Positions 7,620-16,209 are shown, counted from the stretch's first letter. The stretch is 64,000 bases of DNA from an uncultured Lachnospiraceae bacterium (GCA_944381615.1 CALWLT010000034.1:1-64000); one strand, 5' to 3'. Numbers and translations: made by a program. Notes: generated by a model from the letters alone, not told the origin.

Positions 7620-8699
7620 ATGAGCGAAAAGATCAGATTTGGCATTATCGGCGGCGGTATGGCGGGCCCTCTGAACGCGGGCGCGCTGCGTGACATCCCG
7701 GAAGCAGAGATGGTTGCATTCTGCGACGTGAAAGAGGATGTGGCGAAGAAGTTCAGCGAAGAGTACAACATTCCGAACTACTACACGGACTACAAGGAAA
7801 TGCTTAAGAGAGACGACATCGACGCGGTTTGTGTTGTTACGCCGCCGTTCCTTCATGAGCAGATGGTTATCGACTGCGCGAAGGCAGGCAAGCACGTTAT
7901 GTGCGAGAAACCCATTTCGGTAGACTGCAACGCGGCGGACCGCATGATCGCAGCCTGCAAGGAAGCGGGAGTGAAGTTTGGCGTTATCTTCATGTATCGT
8001 TTCATGGATCAGGCTCAGATGATCAAGAAGGCGCTCGACGAAGGAAAGCTTGGAAAGCTCCTTTCGGTTGACTGCTCCGGCAAGTGCTTCCGCAGCGACG
8101 AGTACTATGCTTCCGGCGCATGGCGCGGAACCTGGAAGGGCGAGGGCGGCGGTTCCCTGATCAGCCAGACGGTTCATTTCATCGACCTGATGCTTTACCT
8201 GGTAGGCGACGTAGAGCGCCTGACGGGCAACTACATGACGACCGTGCATCCGGACATCGAGGTTGACGATGTGGCGAACGCCGTATTCAAGTTCAAGAAC
8301 GGCGCTCTGGGAAGCCTGGTCAGCAGCAGCGCGGTACGTCCGGGATATCCGAGACATATCGAGATTCACGGAGAAAAGGGAACGATCAAGATCGTAGAGG
8401 AAGAGATCGTAGAGTGGAAGGTAGACGGCATGAACGAGGACGACTACCTGACCAAGGTCAAGGTTGATTCCGGCGATACGGCGACGGGCGCAGGCTACGT
8501 TGCAACCGAGAACCACAGAAGACAGCTGACCGATTTCATCCACGCGATCAAAGAGAACCGCGAGCCGATGGTCAACGGAGAAGAGGGCAGAAGAACGCTC
8601 GAGTTCATCCGCGCGATTTATCAGTCCGGCGATCTGGGCAAGGAAGTATTCTTCCCGATCAAAGAGGACGAGAAGTACGGAAAGAAGACCGCCTGGTAA
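7620..8699 (+). CDS. Gfo/Idh/MocA-family NAD(P)-dependent oxidoreductase
   Basis: A 359-residue dehydrogenase of the sugar/cyclitol type. The N-terminal Rossmann fold has F-G-I-I-G-G-G-M-A-G (residues ~6-15). The catalytic-region motif C-E-K-P-I-S lies near residue 95, and the C-terminal beta-sheet domain contains V-D-D-V-A-N-A-V-F-K-F. An ATG at 7620 preceded by AAGGAAAAGGGG is a better start than the upstream in-frame codon at 7569. It is the first gene of the unit that continues with an unknown protein and the TRAP transporter. It probably oxidises or reduces the imported substrate or its product; the substrate cannot be read from sequence. Confidence 0.88.
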   Translation: MSEKIRFGIIGGGMAGPLNAGALRDIPEAEMVAFCDVKEDVAKKFSEEYNIPNYYTDYKEMLKRDDIDAVCVVTPPFLHEQMVIDCAKAGKHVMCEKPISVDCNAADRMIAACKEAGVKFGVIFMYRFMDQAQMIKKALDEGKLGKLLSVDCSGKCFRSDEYYASGAWRGTWKGEGGGSLISQTVHFIDLMLYLVGDVERLTGNYMTTVHPDIEVDDVANAVFKFKNGALGSLVSSSAVRPGYPRHIEIHGEKGTIKIVEEEIVEWKVDGMNEDDYLTKVKVDSGDTATGAGYVATENHRRQLTDFIHAIKENREPMVNGEEGRRTLEFIRAIYQSGDLGKEVFFPIKEDEKYGKKTAW

Positions 8700-8798
8700 G
8701 AAGCGGCAGAAGGTAAGATTACCGGATAGAACCTGAGAGGAGGCGTCCGCGCAGGACGGCGCGGCGTCTCCCATCAATAAAAAAGGAGAAGGAAAATT

Positions 8799-9518
8799 AT
8801 GATGGAGAAAAAGATGTACACGGATGTTCTGGAGCGCGTGCGCAGCGATTACGCGGTCAGACCGATCGACAAACTGGAAGAGGCGATCAAGGCCGGCGAT
8901 ATGGAGAAGGCGCTTGAGCTTCACAAGCTGAACGTTGAGAAGAAGACGGGTTTCCATCACTTTGCAGTGCGCTGGGTAAACCAGACGCTGGCAAACTTCA
9001 AGAAATGGGCTCCCGACGAGGCGATTTTCGAGTGCATGGAAGACTATGCGCTGTGGTGCTACCCGCCCTGCCTGCAGGACTGGATGGACAAATATAAAAA
9101 GGGCGAGGCGACCTACAAGGATTTCCCGCTGGAGGAGTTCCTGGAGAACCGTGCGATTCTGTGGGCCTGCTCTCATGACAACGGCGATCAGGTATGGGAA
9201 GAGGATGAGGAGAAGATTACCTTCACGCTGAAGCGCTGCAACAGCGGCGGCTGGCTGGTAACCGAATGTCAGGATAAGATCCAGACGCTCGACAAGCCGG
9301 ATTACCGTTCCTACAACCGCGAGAACTTCCAGTGCTACTGCTTAAACTGCGTAACCATGTGGGAGTTCGGCTGGTATAAGTGGTTTGGCTGGCCTCTGTT
9401 CATCATGGACGTTCCGGCCATCGGCAGCGACGGCAAGTGCGTAATGGTTATGTACAAGGATCCGAAGGATATCCCGGATTCCTACTACGAGAGAACCGGT
9501 CTGGAGAGAAAAATCTGA
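8799..9518 (+). CDS. Uncharacterised Cys/Trp-rich cytoplasmic protein
   Basis: I do not recognise this 239-residue protein. It has no signal peptide and no membrane segment. Helical, charged sequence fills the first ~75 residues. The rest is unusually rich in Trp and Cys: a C-M-E-D-Y-A-L-W-C-Y-P-P-C cluster near residue 78-90, a C-S-H-D-N-G-D segment (~124-130), and later single Cys in K-R-C-N-S-G-G-W and a C-Y-C-L-N-C cluster (~180). The Cys/His clusters could bind metal or form a thiol active site. It has a good AAAAGGAGAAGG ribosome site and sits between the oxidoreductase and the TRAP genes, separated from the latter by a terminator. It may be a dedicated enzyme of the pathway. Confidence 0.75.
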   Translation: MMEKKMYTDVLERVRSDYAVRPIDKLEEAIKAGDMEKALELHKLNVEKKTGFHHFAVRWVNQTLANFKKWAPDEAIFECMEDYALWCYPPCLQDWMDKYKKGEATYKDFPLEEFLENRAILWACSHDNGDQVWEEDEEKITFTLKRCNSGGWLVTECQDKIQTLDKPDYRSYNRENFQCYCLNCVTMWEFGWYKWFGWPLFIMDVPAIGSDGKCVMVMYKDPKDIPDSYYERTGLERKI

Positions 9519-9533
9519 CGTAACTGAGTGATT

Positions 9534-9577
9534 GGGGCCGGCCAGCCGGTAAAGGCAGGCTGACCGGCCCCTTTTTT
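9534..9577 (+). terminator. Intrinsic terminator between the unknown gene and the TRAP genes
   Basis: A 14-bp arm at 9534-9547 pairs with 9558-9571 with one mismatch and is followed by six T (9572-9577). The TRAP genes start 22 bases later, so the structure may give partial read-through and set relative expression of enzymes and transporter. Confidence 0.85.
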
Positions 9578-9599
9578 CCAGAAAAGGAGTGAAACAAAA

Positions 9600-10088
9600 G
9601 TGGCAGTCATTAAAATTATCAGAAAGATTAACGACTGGGCCGTCATTATTGCAATCGCCCTGCTCTCGATCGTCGTTATCGCTCAGGTTTTCGCCCGGTA
9701 TCTGTCGCATCAGCCTCTTACCTGGTCCGAGGAGTTTGCCCGCTACTGCCAGATCTGGATGGTTATGCTGGGTTCGGCCTGCATGATGCGCAAAGGCGGC
9801 CATCTGGCGATCGACCTTCTGACGGCGGCGCTTCCGGCTCCCGTTAAGAGAGTAACGGATTTTATTTCCTATGTAGCAGTAATTGTATTTTTTGGAATCG
9901 TGGTATATCAGGGTATTTTTGTTACCATGAATGCGGCTGCACAGACGTCCCCGGCTATGGGACTTCACATGTCTTATGTATACGCGGCCCTTCCTGTGGG
10001 AGGCGCCCTGATCCTGATGGAAGCGATCATCCGCTTTGTCCGTTTCCTGCGGACCGGTTCTGCGGATGAGCCGACACCGGACAAATAA
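9600..10088 (+). CDS. dctQ: TRAP transporter small permease (DctQ type)
   Basis: The small membrane subunit of a tripartite ATP-independent periplasmic-type transporter, 162 residues with four hydrophobic segments (about 12-35, 50-70, 85-108, 128-148). The W-S-E-E-F-A-R-Y-C-Q-I-W motif after the second helix is the DctQ hallmark. Start is GTG at 9600, with AAAGGAG ten bases upstream. The large subunit follows after 12 bases and the binding protein after that, so the transporter is complete. Confidence 0.9.
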   Translation: MAVIKIIRKINDWAVIIAIALLSIVVIAQVFARYLSHQPLTWSEEFARYCQIWMVMLGSACMMRKGGHLAIDLLTAALPAPVKRVTDFISYVAVIVFFGIVVYQGIFVTMNAAAQTSPAMGLHMSYVYAALPVGGALILMEAIIRFVRFLRTGSADEPTPDK

Positions 10089-10100
10089 GGGGGGACAGCT

Positions 10101-11381
10101 ATGGTAGCAACATTATTTATCGGAATTTTATTCTTCTTCCTCATTGGTACGCCCATCGCTGTCGGCCTTGGGCTTGGAACAACCGTATCAATTATCTTAG
10201 ATGGAACATTTCCGCTGGTTCTGGTTCCGCAGCGTATGTTTACCGGTCTTGACAGCTGGCCCATCATGGCCATCCCGCTGTTCATGCTGGCAGGCAACCT
10301 GATGGACGAGGGCGGTTTATCAAAGAGAATCGTACAATTTGCAGAGGCCTGGGTAGGCTGGATTCGCGGCAGTCTGGCGATGGTATGCGTACTTTCGTCC
10401 ATGGTATTCGCCGGAATTTCCGGTTCCTCCACCGCCGATACGGCGGCCGTCGGCGCCATCCTGATGCCGACCATGCGTGAGAAGGGCTACGACATGCGCT
10501 TCGCGACCGTGCTGCAGGCCGGCGCCGGCGCCATCGGACCCATCATCCCGCCCAGTATCCTCATGGTTCTGATTGGTTACTCGACGAACACCTCGGTAGG
10601 CCAGCTGTTCATGGCCGGTATCATCCCCGGCATCCTGGTTGGTCTCTGCCTGATGGTTTATTCCTACATTCATGCGACCCGCCGCGGCGACGCGTACGTA
10701 TCGACGACGCCCTTTGACCTGAAGGTCGCGCTTAAGAGAACCTGGTCGGCTCTTCCGGGCATCGGCCTTCCGTTCATCATCATCTTCGGTATCATCGGCG
10801 GCGTGTTTACGTCCACCGAGGGCGCCGGTATCGCCGTTCTCTACGGCCTGATCGTAGCCCTGTTCATCTACCGCGAGATCGACATCAAGGCTCTGCCCCG
10901 TCTGCTTTTAAGCGGCGCGGAGAGCGCGAGTATGATTATCATCATTACGTCGGCGGCCTACATCTTCTCCTGGTACATTACCGCGAAGCAGATCCCGGCC
11001 ATGCTGACGGACTTCATGAACACCTACATCCACAGCCAGTTCCTGTTCCTGATCTTCCTGAACGTGGTGCTGTTCATCATCGGTATGTTCATGGAGAGCT
11101 TTACGGCCATCATCGTTCTGATGCCGATTCTGTTCCCGGTGGCCACCAGCTTCGGACTCGATCCGCTGCACTTCGGTACCATCGTTTGCGTGAACCTGGC
11201 AATCGGTTACGTAACGCCGCCTTACGGCGCAACGCTGTTCGTGTCCTGCGGTCTGACCGGCAAGACCATCCGCGAGGTTGTACCGTTCTGTATCCCGGTT
11301 ATCGCGGCCATGCTGGTAGCCCTGATTATCGTGACCTACTTCCCGGATCTGTACCTGTGGATCCCGAGAATGGCGGCCTGA
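10101..11381 (+). CDS. dctM: TRAP transporter large permease (DctM type)
   Basis: The 426-residue channel-forming subunit with about 12 hydrophobic segments, the usual length for DctM. Conserved stretches include the N-terminal G-T-P-I-A-V-G-L-G, G-S-S-T-A-D-T-A-A-V-G (~residues 113-123) and G-P-I-I-P-P-S-I (~149-156). The last third has G-M-F-M-E-S and I-G-Y-V-T-P-P-Y-G-A. It couples sodium-driven uptake to delivery by the lipoprotein DctP. Tight spacing to dctQ indicates co-translation. Confidence 0.93.
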   Translation: MVATLFIGILFFFLIGTPIAVGLGLGTTVSIILDGTFPLVLVPQRMFTGLDSWPIMAIPLFMLAGNLMDEGGLSKRIVQFAEAWVGWIRGSLAMVCVLSSMVFAGISGSSTADTAAVGAILMPTMREKGYDMRFATVLQAGAGAIGPIIPPSILMVLIGYSTNTSVGQLFMAGIIPGILVGLCLMVYSYIHATRRGDAYVSTTPFDLKVALKRTWSALPGIGLPFIIIFGIIGGVFTSTEGAGIAVLYGLIVALFIYREIDIKALPRLLLSGAESASMIIIITSAAYIFSWYITAKQIPAMLTDFMNTYIHSQFLFLIFLNVVLFIIGMFMESFTAIIVLMPILFPVATSFGLDPLHFGTIVCVNLAIGYVTPPYGATLFVSCGLTGKTIREVVPFCIPVIAAMLVALIIVTYFPDLYLWIPRMAA

Positions 11382-11520
11382 GAAAGGCAGTCTGTAAAAT
11401 GAATCGAATCGCGCGGAGCCGTTCTTTGCCAAAGGCGGCCTCCGGCGCCTGATTGCGATAAGATTTCCGGGGCCGTGCGTTCGGCTCCGGCAACTTAATA
11501 AAAAGACAGGAGGATTAGTT

Positions 11521-12831
11521 ATGAAAAAAAGAACGCGAGTACTCAGTATGGCCCTGGCGGGACTTCTGGCTATCTCCATGACGGCCTGCTCGTCCGGTAC
11601 GTCCGGTAGCGGCGGCGAAGGCGGGGAGGCGGCTTCCGGCGAGGTCGTTACCATCAAGTTTTCTCTGTCCCATGCGGCGACGGAGCCGGCCGTGCAGGCG
11701 GCGAATGAGTTTGCCGAGGAGATGGCGGAGAAGTCCGGCGGTACGCTGAAGGTCGAGGTATATCCCGACAACCAGCTGGGTTCCGAGCGTGACGTAATCG
11801 AGGGCCTGCAGCTGCACACCGTAGAGATGGCAGACCCGGCCAACGCCGTATTAAGTAACTTCATTGATTCCATGAACCTGTTCGAGCTGCCGATGCTGTT
11901 CGAGAACAAGCAGCACGTGTACGCCGTACTGGATGACATCGGAATGCAGTTTGCCGACGAGTGCGAGGCGCAGGGCTTCAAGCTGCTCGGCTGGTTCGAT
12001 ATGGGTTCCCGCCACATCATGACGGTTAGCAAGCCCATTAATTCGCTGGCAGATATCCAGGGACTGAAGATCCGCGTGCAGGAGAGCCCGGCGAACATGG
12101 CCGGTATGGCATGCTTCGGCGCGGCCCCGACCCCCATGTCCTACAATGAGCTTTACACGTCGCTGGAGTCCGGCGTTCTGGACGGCGCCGAGGCGGCTGC
12201 AACCAACTACTATCAGAAGGCATTCTGGGAGGTTGCTCCCAACTGGGCGAAGGTCAACTGGTTTGAGTGCGTGAACCCGGTTCTGATGGATCTGCAGTTC
12301 TACAACAACCTGTCCGACGAGCACAAGCAGATTCTGGAAGAGTGCGTTGCCAACATGATCCCGAGAGAGAGACAGCTCTATGCCGAGTCTGAGGTTTACT
12401 ACGAGGAGCTGCTCGAGGAAGAGGGCATCAACATTACCGTTCCGGATCGTCAGGAATGGCAGGATTGCTGCCATGTTGCCTATGAAGAGTTTGCGGACCG
12501 CGTAGGCGGAATGGAAGCGATCGAGGCGGTTGTCAACTACGATTACAGCAGCTATGAGATGCCGGAAGGCATTGGCCCGGACGGCGTGCCGGTAGAGGGC
12601 GCTGAGGCGGCGGCTCCTGCTGAGGATGCGGCGGCTGAGGAAGCTCCTGCTGAAGACGCGGCGGCCGAGGAAGCTCCCGCTGAGGATGCGGCAGCCGAGG
12701 AAGCAGCGGCTGAGGAAGCTCCCGCTGAGGATGCGGCAGCTGAAGAAGCTCCCGCCGATGACGCAGCAGCTGAAGAAGCTCCCGCTGAGGAAGCAGCCGA
12801 GGAAGCTCCTGCTGAGGAAGCGGCTGAATAA
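11521..12831 (+). CDS. dctP: TRAP transporter substrate-binding lipoprotein with acidic repeat tail
   Basis: Extracytoplasmic receptor of the TRAP system, 436 residues. A lipoprotein signal ends in the lipobox L-L-A-I-S-M-T-A-C, so the mature protein is anchored through the Cys near residue 21. The DctP fold spans ~40-345, with K-I-R-V-Q-E-S-P near the middle carrying the conserved Arg that binds a carboxylate group. The last ~75 residues are pure Ala/Glu/Asp/Pro, built from a 30-bp DNA repeat, and are not part of the normal fold. The carboxylate-binding Arg argues that the substrate is an organic acid or amino acid-like compound. AGGAGG precedes the ATG. Confidence 0.92.
   Translation: MKKRTRVLSMALAGLLAISMTACSSGTSGSGGEGGEAASGEVVTIKFSLSHAATEPAVQAANEFAEEMAEKSGGTLKVEVYPDNQLGSERDVIEGLQLHTVEMADPANAVLSNFIDSMNLFELPMLFENKQHVYAVLDDIGMQFADECEAQGFKLLGWFDMGSRHIMTVSKPINSLADIQGLKIRVQESPANMAGMACFGAAPTPMSYNELYTSLESGVLDGAEAAATNYYQKAFWEVAPNWAKVNWFECVNPVLMDLQFYNNLSDEHKQILEECVANMIPRERQLYAESEVYYEELLEEEGINITVPDRQEWQDCCHVAYEEFADRVGGMEAIEAVVNYDYSSYEMPEGIGPDGVPVEGAEAAAPAEDAAAEEAPAEDAAAEEAPAEDAAAEEAAAEEAPAEDAAAEEAPADDAAAEEAPAEEAAEEAPAEEAAE
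12613..12829 (+). repeat. 30-bp coding tandem repeat in dctP (A-P-A-E-D-A-A-A-E-E)
   Basis: Ten-codon units start at 12613, 12643, 12673, 12718 and 12748, with a 15-bp partial unit at 12703-12717 and shortened units from 12778 to the stop. The encoded tail has no Lys or Arg. Synonymous changes between units show the array has been kept in frame for some time. Confidence 0.85.
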
Positions 12832-12988
12832 GGCAGAAAACCGGCAGTATGGCGCGACGCTTTGTTTTAACGTTTAAAATCTGAAAATCTGACATCGGGA
12901 GGGCCGGGGTGTTGTGGATTCGTACAGAGACGAAGGAAACAGCATCCCGCCTTCCTCCTTAATAAGACAAGACAGGAGAGGGAATACC

Positions 12989-13972
12989 GTGAGCTTTCAG
13001 TACAGAGAATTTCTGGGAGATGAGATCTTCCGCCAGTTAAATGAGATCAAGGCCTTCCACCCCGAGGTAATCGAGCAGGAGGCCTGCATCCGGCAGAAGC
13101 CGGGATACCCCCATGACCGGCTGGTTTTCGCAGCCGCCGATCACAATGCCCGCATGATCAACGAGTATAAGGGCAATCCGATCGGATTGAGCAACCGCAG
13201 AGAGTATCTGACCCGTCTGGTGCGGATGCTGCAGAGCGATGAGATCGACGGCATCGAGGCGACGCCGGACATCATCGAGGATCTGATGATTTTAAGCCGT
13301 CTGCGCCGCGAGGCGGGCGAGAAGGAATTTTTAAAGGGCAAGATGCTGGTTGGCACCGTCAACCGCGGCGGCCTGAAGAACACTGTGTGGGAGATGGACG
13401 ATATGCCGTCCTGCTACACCGTGGAGCGCCTTGCCAAGCTCGGCATGGATGCGGTTAAATTCATGATCCGCATCAATCCCATGGATGCGAGAGCCAGATA
13501 TACGGTTCGCTACTGCGCGGAGACGATCAACGAGGCGGAGAAGTACGGGCTTCCGATTTTCATCGAGGCGCTCTACGTAGAGACGACGGAGAACGGCGGC
13601 TTCGCCATGAAGACGGATTCCGAGAGTCTCTGCAAGGTGGTCGGCGTGACCGGCGCACTGGGCTGCCGCGGCGTGGCCAAGTGGATCGAGATCCCGCTGA
13701 ACAACGAATACCAGGTGCCCGTTTCCGCGACGACCTGCCCGGTTCTGGTCGTGCCGGACGAGGTGGAGAGCGAGCCGCTGGCGGTCGTGACGGAGTACAC
13801 GAAGGAGATTGGCCTTCACGACAACATCCGCGGTATCCTTCTGGGGCGCAATATCATGTTTAACGACGCGGATCCGCTTCCGATTGCGGACGCGGTGGCC
13901 CTGAAGTGGCATAACACCGGCATGACGCCAAAAGAGGCATATGAGGCAGCGAAAAATCGCTGCGTCAGGTAA
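12989..13972 (+). CDS. Class I aldolase-like TIM-barrel protein (DeoC/LacD-like)
   Basis: A 327-residue predicted (beta/alpha)8 enzyme. It has F-A-A-A-D-H-N-A-R near the N-terminus, E-A-T-P-D-I-I, M-D-A-V-K-F-M-I-R-I in the middle with a candidate Schiff-base Lys, and G-V-A-K-W-I-E-I-P-L. It ends with a G-I-L-L-G-R-N-I-M-F phosphate-loop-like strand. The pattern suits the class I aldolases near LacD/DeoC/Cgl0159. GTG at 12989 with AGGAGAGGG just upstream is preferred over the GTG at 12914. Its stop overlaps the ATG of the first GntR gene by one base, indicating coupling. It probably cleaves the last sugar-acid-like intermediate of the island's pathway (inference). Confidence 0.75.
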   Translation: MSFQYREFLGDEIFRQLNEIKAFHPEVIEQEACIRQKPGYPHDRLVFAAADHNARMINEYKGNPIGLSNRREYLTRLVRMLQSDEIDGIEATPDIIEDLMILSRLRREAGEKEFLKGKMLVGTVNRGGLKNTVWEMDDMPSCYTVERLAKLGMDAVKFMIRINPMDARARYTVRYCAETINEAEKYGLPIFIEALYVETTENGGFAMKTDSESLCKVVGVTGALGCRGVAKWIEIPLNNEYQVPVSATTCPVLVVPDEVESEPLAVVTEYTKEIGLHDNIRGILLGRNIMFNDADPLPIADAVALKWHNTGMTPKEAYEAAKNRCVR

Positions 13973-14592
13973 TGGAAGGGACAAGAGTCAGCGATGTAGC
14001 GTATGAAAAAATCAAAATGATGATTATCACGGCGCAGCTCAGGCCGGGGCAGATCCTGGTGGAGGCGGAACTGATGGACCGCCTAAGCCTGGGGAGGACT
14101 CCCATCCGGGAAGCCCTAAACCGCCTGGCCTGGGAGAATTTTGTCAAGATTATCCCCCGGCAGTGTATTATGGTCAACGACCTCTCTCTCTACGAGGTCG
14201 AGTCCGTTTATCAGATGCGGTCTGCGCTGACAACGCTGGAATCAGAGCTGGCAGCGGCAAACCGCACGCAGGAAGAGCTGGGGCAGCTGCGTGAGAACAT
14301 CGAACGGCTGCGGATTGAGACGGATCCGGAACGGAGAGTGCTTCTGGACCGGGAGTTCCACCGCACCATATCTTCCATGACCAAGAACCCGTTCCTGGAA
14401 GCGGCGATGAACAATTATCAGGATCTGAGCATGAGGCTGATTTTTGTCAACCGCGTGAGCCTCTCGTCCATCGACGACATGGACGTCCGCCATCACGAGG
14501 AGATCTACCGCCTGATCCGGGATCAGGACAGCGAGGGCCTGTGCCGGGCCCAGAAGAAACATGTGCAGGATTTCAAAGCAAAATTTATCTGA
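13972..14592 (+). CDS. GntR-family regulator (FCD type), copy 1
   Basis: 206-residue dimeric repressor/activator. The winged helix (residues ~5-72) includes L-G-R-T-P-I-R-E-A-L-N-R-L, the GntR recognition region. The remaining ~130 residues form an all-helical FCD ligand domain with the metal-ligand pattern D-x-x-F-H-R and a later H-H-E-E. It overlaps the aldolase gene by one base. It is closely similar along its length to the regulator at 15595, with an almost identical DNA-binding half. Probably controls this catabolic operon in response to an intermediate. Confidence 0.9.
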   Translation: MEGTRVSDVAYEKIKMMIITAQLRPGQILVEAELMDRLSLGRTPIREALNRLAWENFVKIIPRQCIMVNDLSLYEVESVYQMRSALTTLESELAAANRTQEELGQLRENIERLRIETDPERRVLLDREFHRTISSMTKNPFLEAAMNNYQDLSMRLIFVNRVSLSSIDDMDVRHHEEIYRLIRDQDSEGLCRAQKKHVQDFKAKFI

Positions 14593-14614
14593 ATAAAACA
14601 GGAGATGGATGAAA

Positions 14615-15439
14615 ATGAAAAAGATAGCATTTATCGGAAGCGGTACAATGGGAACGGCTCTGGCGACGGCAGCCTGCAAGGGCATTGATCCGAAGGAGGT
14701 TGTGGTAACCGATTTCGTGCAGGAGAAGGGAAAAGCGCTGGCGGAGAGCCTGGGCTGCAACTTCGTGGCGACCAACGCCGAGGCGGTGGAAGCGGCTCAG
14801 TACGTCGTATTCTGCGTAAAGCCGCAGTTTCTGGGCGGCGTCTTAAAGGAATTAAAGCCGACCTTTGAGAAATGCGCGCAGGACGGCAAGATCATCGTTT
14901 CGATCGTAGCCGGCGTCGAGGTTTCCACCTACAAGGAGGCTCTGGCGCTGGAGGGAACGAAGACGGCGGTCATCCGCATCCTTCCCAACACGGCCTGCCT
15001 GATCGGCAAGGGCTTTATCCTCATCGAGCAGGGCGACAGCTTCACGAAGGAGCAGGAGGACGAGTTCCGCTACATTCTGAGAGAGGCCGGCGGCTTCGAC
15101 AGCCTGCCCGCGTCCCAGTTCGTGGCCGGCACGGTTCTGACCTCCACGTCTCCCGCGTTTATCGCCATGTTTGCCAACTCTCTGGCTGACGCCGGCGTTT
15201 ACAACGGGCTGCTTCGTCCGCAGGCCCGCCGCTATGCCCTGGAAGGCATCCTCGGCACCGTTCAGCTGTTCTTACAGAGCGACAAGCATCTGGAAGGCTT
15301 AAAGGACGACGTCTGCTCGCCGGCCGGCCCCGCCATGATCGGCGTGAAGACGCTGGAGGACACGGGCTTCCGCAGCAGCGTGATCAACGCGGTTGTAGAC
15401 GCATATCAGCGCTTCGCGGAGATCGGCAAGATCAAATAA
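14615..15439 (+). CDS. proC: Pyrroline-5-carboxylate reductase family protein
   Basis: NAD(P)H-dependent imine reductase, 274 residues. The Rossmann motif I-A-F-I-G-S-G-T-M-G is at the N-terminus; V-F-C-V-K-P-Q-F and R-I-L-P-N-T-A-C follow as in ProC. The C-terminal dimerisation signature, usually S-P-G-G-T-T-x-x-G, here reads S-P-A-G-P-A-M-I-G, so the conserved Thr that contacts the ring carboxylate is missing. The start at 14615 is ten bases after AGGAG; ATG 14609 is possible. Being embedded between two GntR genes in a catabolic operon, it may act on a P5C-like imine derived from the imported substrate rather than in proline biosynthesis. Confidence 0.82.
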   Translation: MKKIAFIGSGTMGTALATAACKGIDPKEVVVTDFVQEKGKALAESLGCNFVATNAEAVEAAQYVVFCVKPQFLGGVLKELKPTFEKCAQDGKIIVSIVAGVEVSTYKEALALEGTKTAVIRILPNTACLIGKGFILIEQGDSFTKEQEDEFRYILREAGGFDSLPASQFVAGTVLTSTSPAFIAMFANSLADAGVYNGLLRPQARRYALEGILGTVQLFLQSDKHLEGLKDDVCSPAGPAMIGVKTLEDTGFRSSVINAVVDAYQRFAEIGKIK

Positions 15440-15467
15440 GCCAGAACAGTCAAATAAGCCAGAACAG
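15432..15467 (+). repeat. 18-bp tandem duplication across the proC stop codon
   Basis: TCAAATAAGCCAGAACAG occurs at 15432-15449 and again at 15450-15467, so the proC stop region is present twice. The second copy is outside the reading frame's end and has no coding role. Confidence 0.9.
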
Positions 15468-15522
15468 GGGAAAATTCGCCAAAATATGGTAATATTGGGA
15501 ACGGAAAGTGCCGAAAGGAGAA

Positions 15523-15551
15523 TTGAATTTACAGTCCCCATTCGTTATAAT
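15523..15551 (+). promoter_or_regulatory. Promoter of the second GntR gene
   Basis: TTGAAT (15523-15528) and TATAAT (15546-15551) are 17 bp apart. An imperfect palindrome CCAAAATAT-ggt-AATATTGG at 15479-15498 lies just upstream and may be an autoregulatory operator. Confidence 0.7.
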
Positions 15552-15594
15552 GTTAGGAGAGACTGATCAATAGCGGGGGGGCGAAAAAACTAAA

Positions 15595-16209
15595 ATGCGA
15601 GTCAGCGATATTGCTTATGAAAAACTGAAGATGATGATTGTCACGGCCGAGCTGAGGCCGGGACAGGTCCTGGTGGAATCGGAGCTGATGGATCAGCTGA
15701 ACCTGGGCCGCACGCCGATCCGGGAGGCGCTCAATCATCTGGCCTGGGAGAATTTTGTCAAGATTATTCCCCGGCAGTGTATTATGGTCAACGAGATTTC
15801 GCTCTACGAGGTGGAGTCGATCTACCAGATGCGTTTTGCGCTGGCGCCGCTGGAATCGTCGCTGGCGGTTTTAAACCGCACGGACGAGGATCTGGAGCGG
15901 CTGGCGAGAAATTTAGAGCAGCTCGAGCGCGAGACGGATCAGGAGCGGCGCGTCCTTCTGGACCGCGATTTTCATCGGACCGTTTCTTCCATGACCAGGA
16001 ATCCGTTCCTGGAGCGGGAGATGAACAATTTCCAGGATCTGAGCATCCGGCTTTTGTTCTTGAACCAGATTAATCTTTCTTCCATCGACGATATGACGGT
16101 CCATCATCATCAGCGTATCTATGAGTACCTTCGGGATCGCGAGACGGAGCGCCTGATTCAGGTGCAGAAAGCGCATGTACAGGAATTCAAGGAAAAATTT
16201 ATCCACTGA
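15595..16209 (+). CDS. GntR-family regulator (FCD type), copy 2
   Basis: 204 residues, a close paralogue of the regulator at 13972. The first ~80 residues differ at only a handful of mostly conservative positions, and the recognition segment G-R-T-P-I-R-E-A-L-N is identical. The ligand-binding halves diverge more, though D-x-D-F-H-R and H-H-H are kept. It has its own promoter and a weak GGGGGGG-type ribosome site. Two terminators follow. I infer a tandem duplication that left proC between the copies, with both proteins probably reading the same operator but different or differently tuned effectors. Confidence 0.9.
   Translation: MRVSDIAYEKLKMMIVTAELRPGQVLVESELMDQLNLGRTPIREALNHLAWENFVKIIPRQCIMVNEISLYEVESIYQMRFALAPLESSLAVLNRTDEDLERLARNLEQLERETDQERRVLLDRDFHRTVSSMTRNPFLEREMNNFQDLSIRLLFLNQINLSSIDDMTVHHHQRIYEYLRDRETERLIQVQKAHVQEFKEKFIH

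Noticed and set aside
12914..12988. Earlier GTG start of the aldolase-like gene
   Set aside because: GTG 12989 has AGGAGAGGG at proper distance, and the extra 25 residues have no family-like features.
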